Shown: positions 45,208 to 55,006, counted from the first letter of the stretch. The stretch: DNA of 64,000 nucleotides from Corynebacterium freiburgense (GCF_030408815.1 NZ_CP047355.1:2852001-2916000), one strand, 5' to 3'. The notes: generated from the sequence alone by a model not told the origin. Made by a program: numbers and translations.

Positions 45208-45226
45208 GAAAGTTAGGCTAACCTCG
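45208..45226 (+). promoter_or_regulatory. DtxR-like iron box
   Basis: The 19-mer contains the palindromic core GTTAGGCTAAC and matches 14 of 19 positions of the DtxR consensus TTAGGTTAGSCTAACCTAA. It ends four bases before the SIP ATG and lies 58 bp from the trhO start, so it could control both directions. A possible -10 (TATGAA, 45205-45210) overlaps it. Confidence 0.65.
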
Positions 45227-45230
45227 CCTT

Positions 45231-46049
45231 ATGACATTAAAAAACAAACTATACAAAGCAACTATCAAAGGCATGTCCCTTGCCATGTCACGCCGAATTG
45301 ACCTACCGGAACGTGAACCCCGCGAAGAACTTACCCAAGTGACAGTGACTGATACCCAGCAACTTGCCCCACAACTTCGCAGAATCACTCTAGAAGCAGA
45401 GCTCTTCCAAAATATCGATTTCTACGGCGCCGATGAATACATTGGCCTTATCATGCCTAAACCTGGCAAAACCTTTGAACTACCTAATCCAGAAATCTTA
45501 AATATCCGTTCCGCAATTAAAGGGATGCCAGTAAACCTCCGTTGGTACACCGTGCGACTACACCATAAAAACCAGGCAAAGATTGACCTCGATATAGTCA
45601 CGCATGGCACTTCTGGCCCTGGCTCCATCTGGGCATTAACCACAAAAGTCGGTGATCTAGCCGGCGTTCGGTTAATTGGTTCATGCCATTACCAACATGA
45701 AGGTCCTCAGCTCTATGTGGCTGACCCAACCGCAGCTCCCGCGCTTCGTAATATTGTTGCGTCTCTCCCAAACAAAGAAAAGGCGCGAACTCACGTTCTA
45801 TTACAAGGTACCAATAATGAATTAGAACCGAATTTTCCTGAGTCGAATCTGGCCTCTTTCAACCGTAATATTCCAATTTCGGAATACATAAAAATACTGC
45901 CTTTTGATCCAGCAACACTCGAATACGCCTGGCTATGTGGGGAATCTTCGCTAGCGACCGGCATGCGCCGCGCACTTGTAGCAAAAAATGTACCTAAACA
46001 AAAAATAATGTTCTCCGGTTATTGGAAGCAGGGAATTGCTCGAACATAA
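45231..46049 (+). CDS. Siderophore-interacting protein, FAD-binding ferric reductase
   Basis: A 272-aa protein with an FAD-binding domain carrying RWYTVR (the RxYT(V/L)R motif) near residue 103 and DIVTHGTSGPGSIWA, followed by a SIP C-terminal domain (WLCGESSLATGMRRALV, KQKIMFSGYWKQG). This family reduces Fe(III) in imported siderophores or heme. The ATG has no Shine-Dalgarno and is immediately preceded by the DtxR-like box, so the transcript may be nearly leaderless and repressed by iron. It is divergent from the heme oxygenase operon. Confidence 0.9.
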   Translation: MTLKNKLYKATIKGMSLAMSRRIDLPEREPREELTQVTVTDTQQLAPQLRRITLEAELFQNIDFYGADEYIGLIMPKPGKTFELPNPEILNIRSAIKGMPVNLRWYTVRLHHKNQAKIDLDIVTHGTSGPGSIWALTTKVGDLAGVRLIGSCHYQHEGPQLYVADPTAAPALRNIVASLPNKEKARTHVLLQGTNNELEPNFPESNLASFNRNIPISEYIKILPFDPATLEYAWLCGESSLATGMRRALVAKNVPKQKIMFSGYWKQGIART

Positions 46050-46129
46050 AAAGCATATTTTCGACGTCCCGTTCACTCCACGAAATACATTAGATTTACT
46101 GTAAACATGGCGGAACTCAAGGAGTGAAC

Positions 46130-46651
46130 ATGCCTGATCTAGCAAAACAAGCAGAGCTTCCCACATTTAAATACTTTCCAAACCCAACAGCGCAAGGAAT
46201 ATTTGAAGAAAACCCATCTGCAATGTGTCCGTGTTGCAAACAGCAACGAGGCTGGGTCTACGCCTTACAACCTTATGCTGTAGATGAAATCAGTGATCTT
46301 TGCCCTTGGTGTATCGCCGATGGTAGTGCAGCAGCATTATTTGATGCAGAGTTTAATGATGTAACAGCAGATCTACCGCATGAAGTTGTAGAAGAAGTTT
46401 CGCTTCGCACTCCTGGTTTTCCCACCTGGCAACAAAATATATGGTTAACCCACTGCAATGACGCTGGAATATTTCTAGGGAATCCAACTTGGGAAGATGT
46501 CCAGAAAATACCCGGATTGTCGTCTCTTCTGTATCAGGAAGGCGTAGATAAAGACCTGCAACACCTCCTTGGCGGCGATTCCTCCTTGACGGCATACCTT
46601 TTCCAGTGCACGCAATGCCATCAGTACATGGTGTATACCGATTGTGACTAG
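46130..46651 (+). CDS. CbrC family protein
   Basis: A 173-aa protein of the CbrC/UPF0167 family. It starts PTFKYFPNPTAQGIFE, has a CPCC-KQQRGWVY pair followed by LCPWCIADG, and ends with FQCTQC. The Cys pairs suggest a structural zinc. GFPTWQQNIWLTHCNDAGIFLG is the family core. The Escherichia coli member is linked by regulation to colicin E2 tolerance, but the molecular function is unknown. AAGGAG precedes the ATG at 46130. The next gene follows at 15 bp. Confidence 0.85.
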   Translation: MPDLAKQAELPTFKYFPNPTAQGIFEENPSAMCPCCKQQRGWVYALQPYAVDEISDLCPWCIADGSAAALFDAEFNDVTADLPHEVVEEVSLRTPGFPTWQQNIWLTHCNDAGIFLGNPTWEDVQKIPGLSSLLYQEGVDKDLQHLLGGDSSLTAYLFQCTQCHQYMVYTDCD

Positions 46652-46666
46652 CAAGAAAGACACACA

Positions 46667-47200
46667 ATGAACAAACCACAGTGGGAACGCATACTTCACA
46701 TGTATGGCCGAGCCACCGACACACCCGTATATTTAGCCGCATTATTAGGTAGTGACAAACAAAGCATTAAGGCCGCGCTGTACCACCTTAATGGCGCGAT
46801 TGTGCACCAAGAAACCGTTTCCCCAGCTGCGCCCTTCGTCACAAAAATACTCATTAATAACCTTGCTAACAATGACATCGCAGACCCAACTGCATACTGC
46901 GGAGTAATCGATTGGCTTCAATACCTTGCCGAAAGCCTTCAGATTGTTGCAATTTCACCAGAGGAAGCTCAAATTGTTGCCGATAAAGAACTACTCGCAG
47001 AACTGGCATCATTGTCGGACGATGCTGCTGAAGAATTCCTTGAGTCTGAAGGATTGGAGTTATGGGAGCAGCTTATGCCCTCTGGCTACATCAATACTGC
47101 AAAACTAACACCTGAGGTTATAGAGACATTAACTCTTTTGCCAGAAGCTTCTGAAGCTTTACATGCTTGGAAAAAAGTACAGGTGGTTCACACAAACTAG
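46667..47200 (+). CDS. HEAT-repeat-like hypothetical protein
   Basis: A 177-aa helical acidic protein. The region VYLAALLGSDKQSIKAALYHLNGAIVHQETVSPAAPFVTKIL resembles the HEAT-like module found beside CbrC genes and in bacterial immunity-type proteins (typical form HQGTVYPA-PAVPFL); only the first 45 residues carry it clearly. The C-terminal half is helical with no motif. It is in an operon with CbrC. An immunity or adaptor role is a guess. Confidence 0.6.
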   Translation: MNKPQWERILHMYGRATDTPVYLAALLGSDKQSIKAALYHLNGAIVHQETVSPAAPFVTKILINNLANNDIADPTAYCGVIDWLQYLAESLQIVAISPEEAQIVADKELLAELASLSDDAAEEFLESEGLELWEQLMPSGYINTAKLTPEVIETLTLLPEASEALHAWKKVQVVHTN

Positions 47201-47218
47201 AAGTTTAGGAACCACCTG
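47180..47218. terminator. Hairpin at the convergent end of HEAT-like gene and jetC
   Basis: CAGGTGGTTC (47180-47189) pairs with GAACCACCTG (47209-47218), with the HEAT-gene stop codon in the loop. There is no T run, so terminator function is uncertain. Confidence 0.4.
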
Positions 47219-47243
47219 CTAGGTGTGACACTACGCGAGCTAT

Positions 47244-50200
47244 TTACCCACTTCGCACACGTTCTTTTTCAGAAATCTGGTCTGCTACTTTATCTTCGTT
47301 CGATTCTTTCCCGCGCTCGTGAGCGTCGTTCGTTTCACTTTGACCGGAGGATTCTGATTCAAGATCTTCCGGCGCTGGGATTTCCTCGTCAATATTTTCT
47401 TGCTCGCTGTACTCGCTTTTGGATCGCTCCTTTGAACTTTCCGAATGCGGCTCCACTCGTGCTTCTTTGGGTGCGTCCATTTCTAAAGCTTCCGCGGCAT
47501 CTTGGATAAGGAATTGACTTGTTGTGGATTTCTTGCGGTCCGGACAAGTCACCACGGTAACGCCACCAATGTAATCCTGTACGGTTTGTAGCATTTTTTC
47601 CGGTGTAGCCAACACCATGTGGAAGCCGAACTTTGTAAACACGTCCATAGCTCGCCGGGTAAAGCGTGCGTCAGCGCGGTCAAAGGCTTCGTCTAGGATC
47701 ACCGTTCCATACCTGGAACAATCTCCAACAACGCAGCTACGAGCTCTTGCTTCGCTTAACCCCGCACCAGTCAATTGATACCGTAGTGCGGCAGCCAGGC
47801 AGAAGAACACCAGCTTTTGCGCTTGACCACCTGAAAGACCTTCTGCAGAGTCATAAACTGCGCCTCGGGAACCATCCAGGTTCAATTCGACGCCCAGGAA
47901 AGTTACATGTTTACGGGTATCCAGCCGCAAACGATAAATCCGCTCTGGCGATTCATCCGAAATCTTAAGTAGTTCAATTACTTCCTTGAGTTTTAAGAAC
48001 CGTTCTTCGCTATCCAAGGCATCTTCATCATTTAGAACACCATCGACAACTTCTCGCAGTTTCGCCACAAAATCTCGGGCTTCAGCTGGTAGTGCTTCGC
48101 GGGCTTCGATCTGCAGGTGTGCTCCAGGTTCAAATTCGGTTGTCGATAAAGATTCGTTGATCAACTCCATCGCATCACGAATCTCCCGTGGAGCACTTTG
48201 AATCTGGTAAAGGAGTTTGTTTAGGTTCTGCTTTGTTTGATCCCTGAGCATTTCACGGAAGCGAGCCTCAAAATTCGGCAGGTCATCTTCTTCAAGGCGC
48301 GCCAATAGTGCGGCAAAATCACCTCGATACGATTGTTCCGCTACAAGATCCCCAGACCGTTCCGGCCAACGACTGAGGAATCCAAGCATTGCTTCCATAG
48401 CAAGACGTTCTTGTTGTTGGATTTCGCGGTTACATTTCGTGATCTGTTTATTCAGCTCTTTACTTACACGATCCTTTACCTGGAGGATATTGTCAGACCG
48501 GATTGACCTCGTAAAGTTTAGGAATCGGGCATTAAGGCGCTCTTTGATTTCTTGTGCTAGCTCGCCAAAATCTTCAACCATTGTTTGAAGTTCGTGGCAA
48601 AGATTCTCCGATTGCCGGAATTCTTGCAGGTAACCACCCCGCTGACTTGTTAAGTCTTCGGCATTGTCCATTGCCTGCTTGAGTTCGTCTTCCACAACAG
48701 TAAATCGTCGTTTAAGTTCTTTTAACTCGACTTCTGCGTCTACTAATTCGTCTATCCGGGCTTGGCATCGGCTGACTTCAAACTTACATGCCTCGATATC
48801 GATGGCGGAAAAATCCGTAACCGCAATGATCTGCCTACCTGCACGCAGCGATTCGTAGTCACGGTTCGTGTTTTCTTCAAACACTGCGGCATCTTCATCT
48901 GCTTTCGCAAGGCGTTGTTGTGCGGCCGCAATCGCTGACGTAAGTGCGTCGATTTTATCGTCGTTACTTGTGCTCAGCACCCAATGTGTGCGATCAGTAA
49001 GCAATTCACGGTCGTCTTTTTCATGTTGCCGAGTGTTGTGTTTTACGTGCCCGCAATGAGTTACTGCTCGGCGTTGCCGCCGGAATTCTTCCATATTGTC
49101 TACGCAGGTGTAGTCAAATTTCAAAGCAAGTTGCTGTTGAATCCAACTATGGAATCTTCCTGGCTCTACCTGAATTTTTGTCGCCAATGTGCCAGCACGG
49201 AATACTGCTTGATTCCTAGGGTCATCGGACCCAGTGAGCCGCACATAGTTTAGTTTTGTTTTTAGATTTTGTTCTTCAACTGCGTCAGTAAAAGCCGCGT
49301 AATGTTCTTCTGGCACTAGCATTGTGCGGGCAAAATCATGCATAACCCGCTCAGCCACTGCTTGCCAGCGATGCTCTTCAGGATCTACTTGAATGAGTTC
49401 TGCAATAAATGGAAGATCATTATGCTGCAAATCTAGTGTGGTACAAATATCATCCCGTGCCGCTAAAAGCTCACTATCCATTGCGGATTGGTAAGCTCGC
49501 ACCGCTGAAAGTTCCTTGTGTAGGGAAAGCAGCCGGTCTTGGATTACTCGGTGCACACCATAGAGTTCTTGCCTACGGTTAGTGTATTTCTTCGCACTTT
49601 GTTCAAGTTCTTCGCAAAGTTCTTGAACTTGCAGGCGCATATCAATAAACCCTTCACGGGTTTCAGGAACTGTCGCGTCGAGTACTTCTGCATTTGCCTC
49701 AAACGCGTCGCGCTCTTTTTGTGTGGCTATTAGCCTGGCTTGTGCGCGTTCGTGGTCGTGGCGTGCATTTACAAGACCTAATCCTTCACGGCCTTGGATC
49801 AGATCACGTACTTGATCGCGTTCATGTTGGAAATGCTGAACTCGCTGTTTTGCGGCTGTGAGTTCTTCTTCAACGCTGGTTACACACGCCCGCACTTCCA
49901 GCATTTTCTTCTCAGCCTCGGTGAGACGGTGCCCGGTGATAAAGCGCTCTAGATGATCCCGATCCGCACTGGTGAGTTCAAGCTCTTTGCGGGTCTCAGC
50001 TATTCGTTCGTTTGCCTTCCGAATAGGGGAGAGTGCTTTGATTTGTAGCCGAGAGTTTTGCACTGCCTGGTATGCAGCATTAAGTTCTGTAAAACCTTCA
50101 ACCGCTGCGGCAGCTGTCTGGAGCGTAGGTGGTTCGGGGAGCATAAAGTCCCGCATAAGGGCATTAAGGTCCCCAAGGGATTTTGCTGATTGTGTTCTGT

Positions 50201-50822
50201 GCAGCAATGTAAGTGCGCCTTGGTCTGCAATGCCAAGTTCTTTTCGCAGAGCATTCATAAAGGGCGCATGGTTGCGCTGTACAACGAGTAATTCGGGCCA
50301 AGTGTGCTTAGCTTGGCGTAGATTGAGCTCGTCTTTGGCAATTTTTTCGCATTCGGAAAGATCTGCAGCACGTGGAAAAAGCAAAAAAAGGTTGACAATA
50401 TCACTCGGGTGATGGCATTGCGCGCTTAAGAACATCAAACGAATAGCAGTGACAACCTTGCCTTTTCCGTCATTGTAGGTAAGGGCCACACCCGACCATT
50501 GAGGGCCAGTACGGAGATAAGACTGGGTAAGCTCATCAAATTCACTGGAGTGTTCTCGACGCCACGCACCACGGCAATAAGTAATAAGGTTACGGCCCGA
50601 ACGTGTTCCAGAGTCCTGGGCCGCAGCATTGAAACGAACCGTAACCGGTGGCACCAAAACCACTGACACGGCGTCGATAAGCGTTGACTTACCTGAGCCA
50701 GAAGCACCGGTAATCAGGTGACCTGCACGCGCAATATCAACGGTGTGCAAACCATGGAAAGTGCCCCAGTTATAAAGCTGAATTTGTGCTAATCGGAATT
50801 GTCCGTTGACGTCACTATTCAT
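47244..50822 (-). CDS. jetC: JetC/MksB SMC-like ATPase of a Wadjet-type system
   Basis: A 1192-aa SMC-like protein. Walker A GASGSGKST is at residues 39-47, long coiled coils occupy about 270-450 and 590-800 around a hinge-like centre, and the C-terminal ATPase half carries GLSGGQAQKLVFF and Walker B TVILDEAFDRAD. The last 100 residues are a very acidic Ser/Glu-rich tail not needed by the fold. Wadjet JetC (MksB) with JetA and JetB forms a loop-extruding complex that recognises small circular DNA. Its ATG overlaps jetB by eight bases. All ATPase motifs are intact. The gene for the nuclease JetD (MksG), which normally follows, is not present. Confidence 0.9.
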   Translation of the reverse strand: MNSDVNGQFRLAQIQLYNWGTFHGLHTVDIARAGHLITGASGSGKSTLIDAVSVVLVPPVTVRFNAAAQDSGTRSGRNLITYCRGAWRREHSSEFDELTQSYLRTGPQWSGVALTYNDGKGKVVTAIRLMFLSAQCHHPSDIVNLFLLFPRAADLSECEKIAKDELNLRQAKHTWPELLVVQRNHAPFMNALRKELGIADQGALTLLHRTQSAKSLGDLNALMRDFMLPEPPTLQTAAAAVEGFTELNAAYQAVQNSRLQIKALSPIRKANERIAETRKELELTSADRDHLERFITGHRLTEAEKKMLEVRACVTSVEEELTAAKQRVQHFQHERDQVRDLIQGREGLGLVNARHDHERAQARLIATQKERDAFEANAEVLDATVPETREGFIDMRLQVQELCEELEQSAKKYTNRRQELYGVHRVIQDRLLSLHKELSAVRAYQSAMDSELLAARDDICTTLDLQHNDLPFIAELIQVDPEEHRWQAVAERVMHDFARTMLVPEEHYAAFTDAVEEQNLKTKLNYVRLTGSDDPRNQAVFRAGTLATKIQVEPGRFHSWIQQQLALKFDYTCVDNMEEFRRQRRAVTHCGHVKHNTRQHEKDDRELLTDRTHWVLSTSNDDKIDALTSAIAAAQQRLAKADEDAAVFEENTNRDYESLRAGRQIIAVTDFSAIDIEACKFEVSRCQARIDELVDAEVELKELKRRFTVVEDELKQAMDNAEDLTSQRGGYLQEFRQSENLCHELQTMVEDFGELAQEIKERLNARFLNFTRSIRSDNILQVKDRVSKELNKQITKCNREIQQQERLAMEAMLGFLSRWPERSGDLVAEQSYRGDFAALLARLEEDDLPNFEARFREMLRDQTKQNLNKLLYQIQSAPREIRDAMELINESLSTTEFEPGAHLQIEAREALPAEARDFVAKLREVVDGVLNDEDALDSEERFLKLKEVIELLKISDESPERIYRLRLDTRKHVTFLGVELNLDGSRGAVYDSAEGLSGGQAQKLVFFCLAAALRYQLTGAGLSEARARSCVVGDCSRYGTVILDEAFDRADARFTRRAMDVFTKFGFHMVLATPEKMLQTVQDYIGGVTVVTCPDRKKSTTSQFLIQDAAEALEMDAPKEARVEPHSESSKERSKSEYSEQENIDEEIPAPEDLESESSGQSETNDAHERGKESNEDKVADQISEKERVRSG

Positions 50823-51456
50823 CGTCGTCCTCAGAGTTTTCGTTCAAGGTCACGCTATTTTCGCCGATTAATCGGTTATAGCTCTCGGTGAGCGCTGATA
50901 TTTCTTCGCCTTTGAAAATCAATCGCAGTACAGGAGAAATCTCGAAACGACCCGCGGTAGAAGCTGGGCGAATAATGGAGTTTTCAATGAGTTTGCCCCA
51001 CGCAGCATCAAACTTTTCGCGCAATGCAGCTTCTTCAGTTTCGGAAACTTCCTGGTACGGAAGCATTGCCTCAAATACCTCTTCTTCTCCGACTACTGCA
51101 CGCTCACTCGGGCTTGTCATTACGAGCGCGTATCGAAGATGCAATAGGATCGCACTTTCCAGCAATGTTAGGGGTGTACGCCGCATTAAGGTGGTTTTTC
51201 CTTCAACATCTACATCCCATGTTTTGGCATAAGCGACCCCAGCAGAATCATCGACATGCAACGAAAGGAATAGATTATCGAGTTGTTGGGCAAGCAGCTC
51301 TCGGTTTGCAGAGATCGTTCGAAAAAGCTCTGGTGTTTGTTCTGCCGATACATACGGCCCTTGTAGCAACGCAGCAAACGCCTGTCGTTGCATTGCGGTT
51401 AACGTGCCATTATCTCCCTCACGCAGGGTTGTGGAACGTTCTTTGCTTTCCGTCAT
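50815..51456 (-). CDS. jetB: JetB/MksE kleisin-associated subunit (DUF4194)
   Basis: A 213-aa winged-helix protein of DUF4194. LTAMQRQAFAALLQGPYVSAE, LLESAILLHLRYALV and YQEVSETEEAALREKFDAAWGKL are family-like. In Wadjet it is the KITE-type partner that bridges kleisin JetA and ATPase JetC. It is translationally coupled on both sides: four bases overlap with the jetA reading frame upstream and eight with jetC downstream. It appears intact. Confidence 0.87.
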   Translation of the reverse strand: MTESKERSTTLREGDNGTLTAMQRQAFAALLQGPYVSAEQTPELFRTISANRELLAQQLDNLFLSLHVDDSAGVAYAKTWDVDVEGKTTLMRRTPLTLLESAILLHLRYALVMTSPSERAVVGEEEVFEAMLPYQEVSETEEAALREKFDAAWGKLIENSIIRPASTAGRFEISPVLRLIFKGEEISALTESYNRLIGENSVTLNENSEDDDE

Positions 51457-52220
51457 GAGTGCTCCTTTGTGGTCGCCCTAGTCCATGGCACCAATCGATC
51501 CAAGCTCAAGCTGGCATTACCAAAATCGGGAGCTTCCGTAAATTCATATCTCGGTAAACGCGCAAGTTTCCGATTTCCATATGAGGTAGTCCAGGTTACT
51601 TCTTCAGTTCCTTCACCACGTTCTGCATACTGCAAAGCAAGCTTTAATATGCCCACAACACTAGCTAGTCCTTGCGTGGGTGGCCGTAACTCAAAAATCT
51701 CCGCAATACTGGCTCGGGGGTGGTCTAACAGAACAAGCTTTAACGACGATTCCAAATCGCCCCAGTCGATCTCAGATTCACGGACACGCTGGAACAACTC
51801 CAGCAAATCAGTTTCACGTTGTTGCGCGACTTCCATCCCGCCTTCAATACGGTAGTCAGTAGGATCATCTAAGACCCAAACTCCCACCGAAGAAAACTCT
51901 CGAGTGGTCAACTCGATATCAACATTCGCTGGAGTGTTCCAATCGAGACTATTGCTAAGTTTCCATGCTTTAGCCTGAGCACCTGCGATAGCGGTGGCAA
52001 GCGCCTGCTGTGATTCCGCGTCACGCGATTGCACAAACCGGCGGAGTGAACGTGAAAGACTATTCACCGCAACATAGACATCACCAGCATGATCTTCTAA
52101 ATTCCGAATAAGCCAACGCAGCTGAGAACGTTGGTCAGGCGTCAGTGCAGCAACAAATGGGCGCTCTAAAATTACGTCCATTGTGGTTTGCAACATCGCA
52201 GATGTTTCCCTATCGAACAA
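51453..52220 (-). pseudogene. jetA: jetA/mksF, C-terminal part after the frameshift
   Basis: A 255-aa reading frame opened by a TTG (52220) that is really an internal Leu codon. It carries the second half of DUF3375: SAMLQTTMDVILERPFVAAL, RSLRRFVQSRDAESQQAL and the C-terminal winged-helix region ending LDRLVPWTRATTKEHS. No ribosome-binding site fits the TTG, so without frameshifting this half would be made poorly. The frame ends with ATGA overlap into jetB. Whether the break is real, a sequencing error or recoded cannot be decided here. Confidence 0.85.
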
Positions 52221-52963
52221 AAGTTCATAAAAGCCTCGGAATTTTGAATCAAATCAACACCGCGGAAAATATTCTCCAGTACATCACCTGCTGAAATCTC
52301 TTTTAACAGGATTTGTTCTCGCAGTTGCTGATCAAGCTCTTCAGTCTCACTGAGCACCCTCGCAAAATCGCCCGGTATTTCTGCAGCCAGTTGCAAAATA
52401 TTTTCGGCGCGCTCGCGAGCTTCCGATTCTGAAATTACGTCAACACCACGATCCTGAATAATTTCTTTTCTACGCTCAAGTGCTTCGATCTGATCATCAA
52501 TTCCTGCAAGTACCCTAGTTTCATCAGCATCAGTATCAGAAGCTAAATTTTCGAGTTGCTGAATTACCGTATTCAGCCTCGAACGAGTGGCGGTTCGTGG
52601 TGGACTTTGAACTTCAAAAAGATAATTCATTGCACAATGCGCAGCCGCCGAAAGCTGGTAAAACTCATCAATTGAATCCCTTGGACTATGACGAATTAAA
52701 TAACCAGCGCGCACCCATTCATTCACATATTCGGCTGTAGTTTTAGGAAGCTTAAATCCGGCTTCCCGCATTTCCATAAGCAAAGTATCTAATTCATCAA
52801 TGAGTTCGATACCAGTTATGCTACGACGATCTCCGGAATATACGGCCCCTAGTACCGAGGCAATCACTGGGGCTAGCGGCGAACGCAACAATGACCACGA
52901 AGCCTTTTGAGTAGTTGCAGCCTGCAAAGCAAGTGCTTCAGCTACGGGATCGCGCACCACCAC
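52172..52963 (-). pseudogene. jetA: jetA/mksF, N-terminal part before a frameshift
   Basis: This ORF gives 263 aa starting at GTG 52963 behind AAGGAGGG. Residues 1-248 match the DUF3375 (JetA/MksF kleisin) N-terminal half: winged-helix region around ELIDELDTLLMEMREAGFKLP and a coiled coil ending ENIFRGVDLIQNSEAFMNF. After Phe248 the frame runs into a 15-residue tail unlike the family. The C-terminal half continues in another frame from 52220. A single extra T in the TTTT run (minus strand, 52219-52222) would join them into a 503-aa protein of normal length. Confidence 0.85.
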
Positions 52964-53387
52964 GACACCCTCCTTTCGAAGTCTTTTCTCCCGCTACTCT
53001 GACATTCTTTTTAGTGCTAACACAGAAGAACCCCTTTCAAGGTAACAACGACCACAAATAATGGGGGTAGTGGTTAGCGAACTTGCCAGGCCAGGGCACA
53101 GAATAGCCTTCACCCCCAAAGACAAAATCGCCTTCAAAAACACGCGGAAGCGGGTACTTCACAGAAACAGCCATAGTTAATGAAAGTACAAAACAAACTC
53201 CACACAATCGATAGCAAATATCTTCGATAAGAAAACAGGGCCAAGTGAACAAAAGCCTAATTTCTACGGCTTTTGGGACACTCAACCCTGAATTGCAGTA
53301 CTTCAACCCAGCAAATTTAAAAGATATTCTTTATCTTTTTTCTGAATTTACATAAAAAATTCTCAGCGAACTGTCGATGAAACGTCA
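52964..53387. other. Gap upstream of jetA
   Basis: These 424 bases hold the jetA ribosome-binding site, a possible 45-aa minus-strand ORF (53037-53174), a stem CAAAAGCC/GGCTTTTG (53250-53275) and a weak AT stem AAAAGATA/TATCTTTT (53319-53339). Either stem could terminate the DUF1846 transcript. No JetD gene or remnant was recognised. Confidence 0.45.
53037..53174 (-). CDS. Possible small ORF (45 aa) before jetA
   Basis: From ATG 53174 the ORF reads MAVSVKYPLPRVFEGDFVFG and continues with many aromatic and Pro residues. The composition looks coding, but there is no Shine-Dalgarno sequence and no family. It may be a remnant of a longer gene. Confidence 0.25.
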   Translation of the reverse strand: MAVSVKYPLPRVFEGDFVFGGEGYSVPWPGKFANHYPHYLWSLLP

Positions 53388-54884
53388 CTAACGTTTACGA
53401 TATAACGATTTCTTCTGATATTCAGGCTCGGAAGTTACCAAAACTCCCAGGTTACGGAAGATACTTTCATCTACAGAGCCCAGGATTGTTGTAGTGTGCC
53501 CATCACAGCCACGCAATCCCTGTAATTTATCAAGCGCTTTCCGCGCGTTTTCATCAGTTGCTGCTGACACAGAAAGTGCGATAAGTACCTCATCTGTGTG
53601 TAATCTTGGATTTCTAGATCCGAGATGTTCAGTTTTTAGTGTTTGGATCGGCTCAATGGAAGCGGGGGAGAGCAAATCCACACCATGATCAATCCCAGCC
53701 AAGTGCTTTAAGGCATTGAGTACAACTGCGGCAGAGCAGCCCAAAAGCTCTGTTGTCTTGCCAGTAATAATCGTGCCATCCGGTAATTCCATCGCTGCGG
53801 CAGGATCACCAGTTTCTTGGGCTAGCGCCAAGGCGGGAGCAACTACATTGCGGTTCGCGGCGTCGATACCTGCTTTGCTCATAATCATGGCCACGCGGTC
53901 TGAAAGGGTGGTGTCATCTGTTTCAGACCGCCGCTCTTCCACCAAGGCATGGTAGTAGCGGCGAATGATTTCTTGTTCGGCTGCAGCGCGGCATACTTCA
54001 TCATCAGAGATGCAGTAACCAGCCATATTCACGCCCATATCTGTTGGTGATTCATAGGGCGATTCCCCAGAAATCTGCAGTAGGAGTGCTTTTAAGAGCG
54101 GAAATACCTCAACATCACGGTTATAACTTGTTACCTGTTTGTCGTAGGTCGCAAGGTGGAAGGGGTCAATCAGGTTAATATCATCCAGATCCACGGTTGC
54201 GGCTTCATAGGCCAAATTCACAGGGTGCTCAATTGCAAGATTCCAAATTGGGAAGGTCTCAAATTTGGCATACCCTGCCGATACTCCACGCTGGTGTTCG
54301 TGATACACCTGAGAAAGACAGGTGGCCAGTTTCCCGGAGCCGGGGCCTGGGGCTGTTACTACAACAAGGTCACGTGTTGTTTCCACATAGTCATTTCTCC
54401 CAAAGCCTTCTTCGGACACAATGCGCCTGATATCTGTTGGATATCCCGCAATTGTTCTGTGGCAAGCAACTTTAAGCCCTAGGCGTTGCAGTCGGTCTTT
54501 AAAGTCAAAAGCAGCCTGGTTTTCGGGTTCTAGTTGAGTAAGCACGATGTGTTCGACCAAAAACCCACCTTCGCGGAACGCGTCAACAAGGCGCAATACG
54601 TCTTCTTCATAAGGAATGCCAAGGTCTGCCCGTACTTTTTTGCGCTGCAGATCCTTGGCATTAATGCACACAACGATTTCTAGATCGTCTTTAATGCGTT
54701 CCAGCATTGCTATTTTATTATCTGGAGTGAACCCTGGGAGAACTCGGGAAGCATGCATATCATCAAAAAGCTTGCCACCCATTTCTAAGTAAAGTTTGCC
54801 TCCGATTGCTCTGCGACGTTCGTTAATGTGCTGCGATTGCATTTCGATATAACGTTCGCGATCAAACCCAATGGCTTGCAGCAT
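53388..54884 (-). CDS. DUF1846 family protein
   Basis: A 498-aa cytoplasmic protein from ATG 54884, with GGAAGG eight bases upstream. It starts [20 protein letters not shown] and has the conserved block [23 protein letters not shown], a P-loop-like GPGSGK stretch around residue 185. DUF1846 proteins are large, highly conserved and structurally solved in pneumococcus, but their reaction is not established; a ligand-binding Rossmann-like fold is likely. An in-frame start at 54971 would add 29 unrelated residues. The gene is divergent from nei. Confidence 0.87.
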   Translation of the reverse strand: MLQAIGFDRERYIEMQSQHINERRRAIGGKLYLEMGGKLFDDMHASRVLPGFTPDNKIAMLERIKDDLEIVVCINAKDLQRKKVRADLGIPYEEDVLRLVDAFREGGFLVEHIVLTQLEPENQAAFDFKDRLQRLGLKVACHRTIAGYPTDIRRIVSEEGFGRNDYVETTRDLVVVTAPGPGSGKLATCLSQVYHEHQRGVSAGYAKFETFPIWNLAIEHPVNLAYEAATVDLDDINLIDPFHLATYDKQVTSYNRDVEVFPLLKALLLQISGESPYESPTDMGVNMAGYCISDDEVCRAAAEQEIIRRYYHALVEERRSETDDTTLSDRVAMIMSKAGIDAANRNVVAPALALAQETGDPAAAMELPDGTIITGKTTELLGCSAAVVLNALKHLAGIDHGVDLLSPASIEPIQTLKTEHLGSRNPRLHTDEVLIALSVSAATDENARKALDKLQGLRGCDGHTTTILGSVDESIFRNLGVLVTSEPEYQKKSLYRKR

Positions 54885-55006
54885 GTTTTTGGCCTTCCGT
54901 ATGTATGGCGGTTCCTTAACCGTACATATCTTAGTCTCCAAAGTGCACAACTTAATTGCTGTGCTGGTCATTATGGATTTTGGCGTTGCGTTAGGATGTA
55001 CACACC

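Noticed and set aside
52205..52235. Programmed -1 frameshift in jetA
   Set aside because: A back-slip at TTTT would restore the frame, but there is no X-XXY-YYZ heptamer, no clear downstream pseudoknot and no upstream Shine-Dalgarno at the right distance. A plain deletion is simpler.
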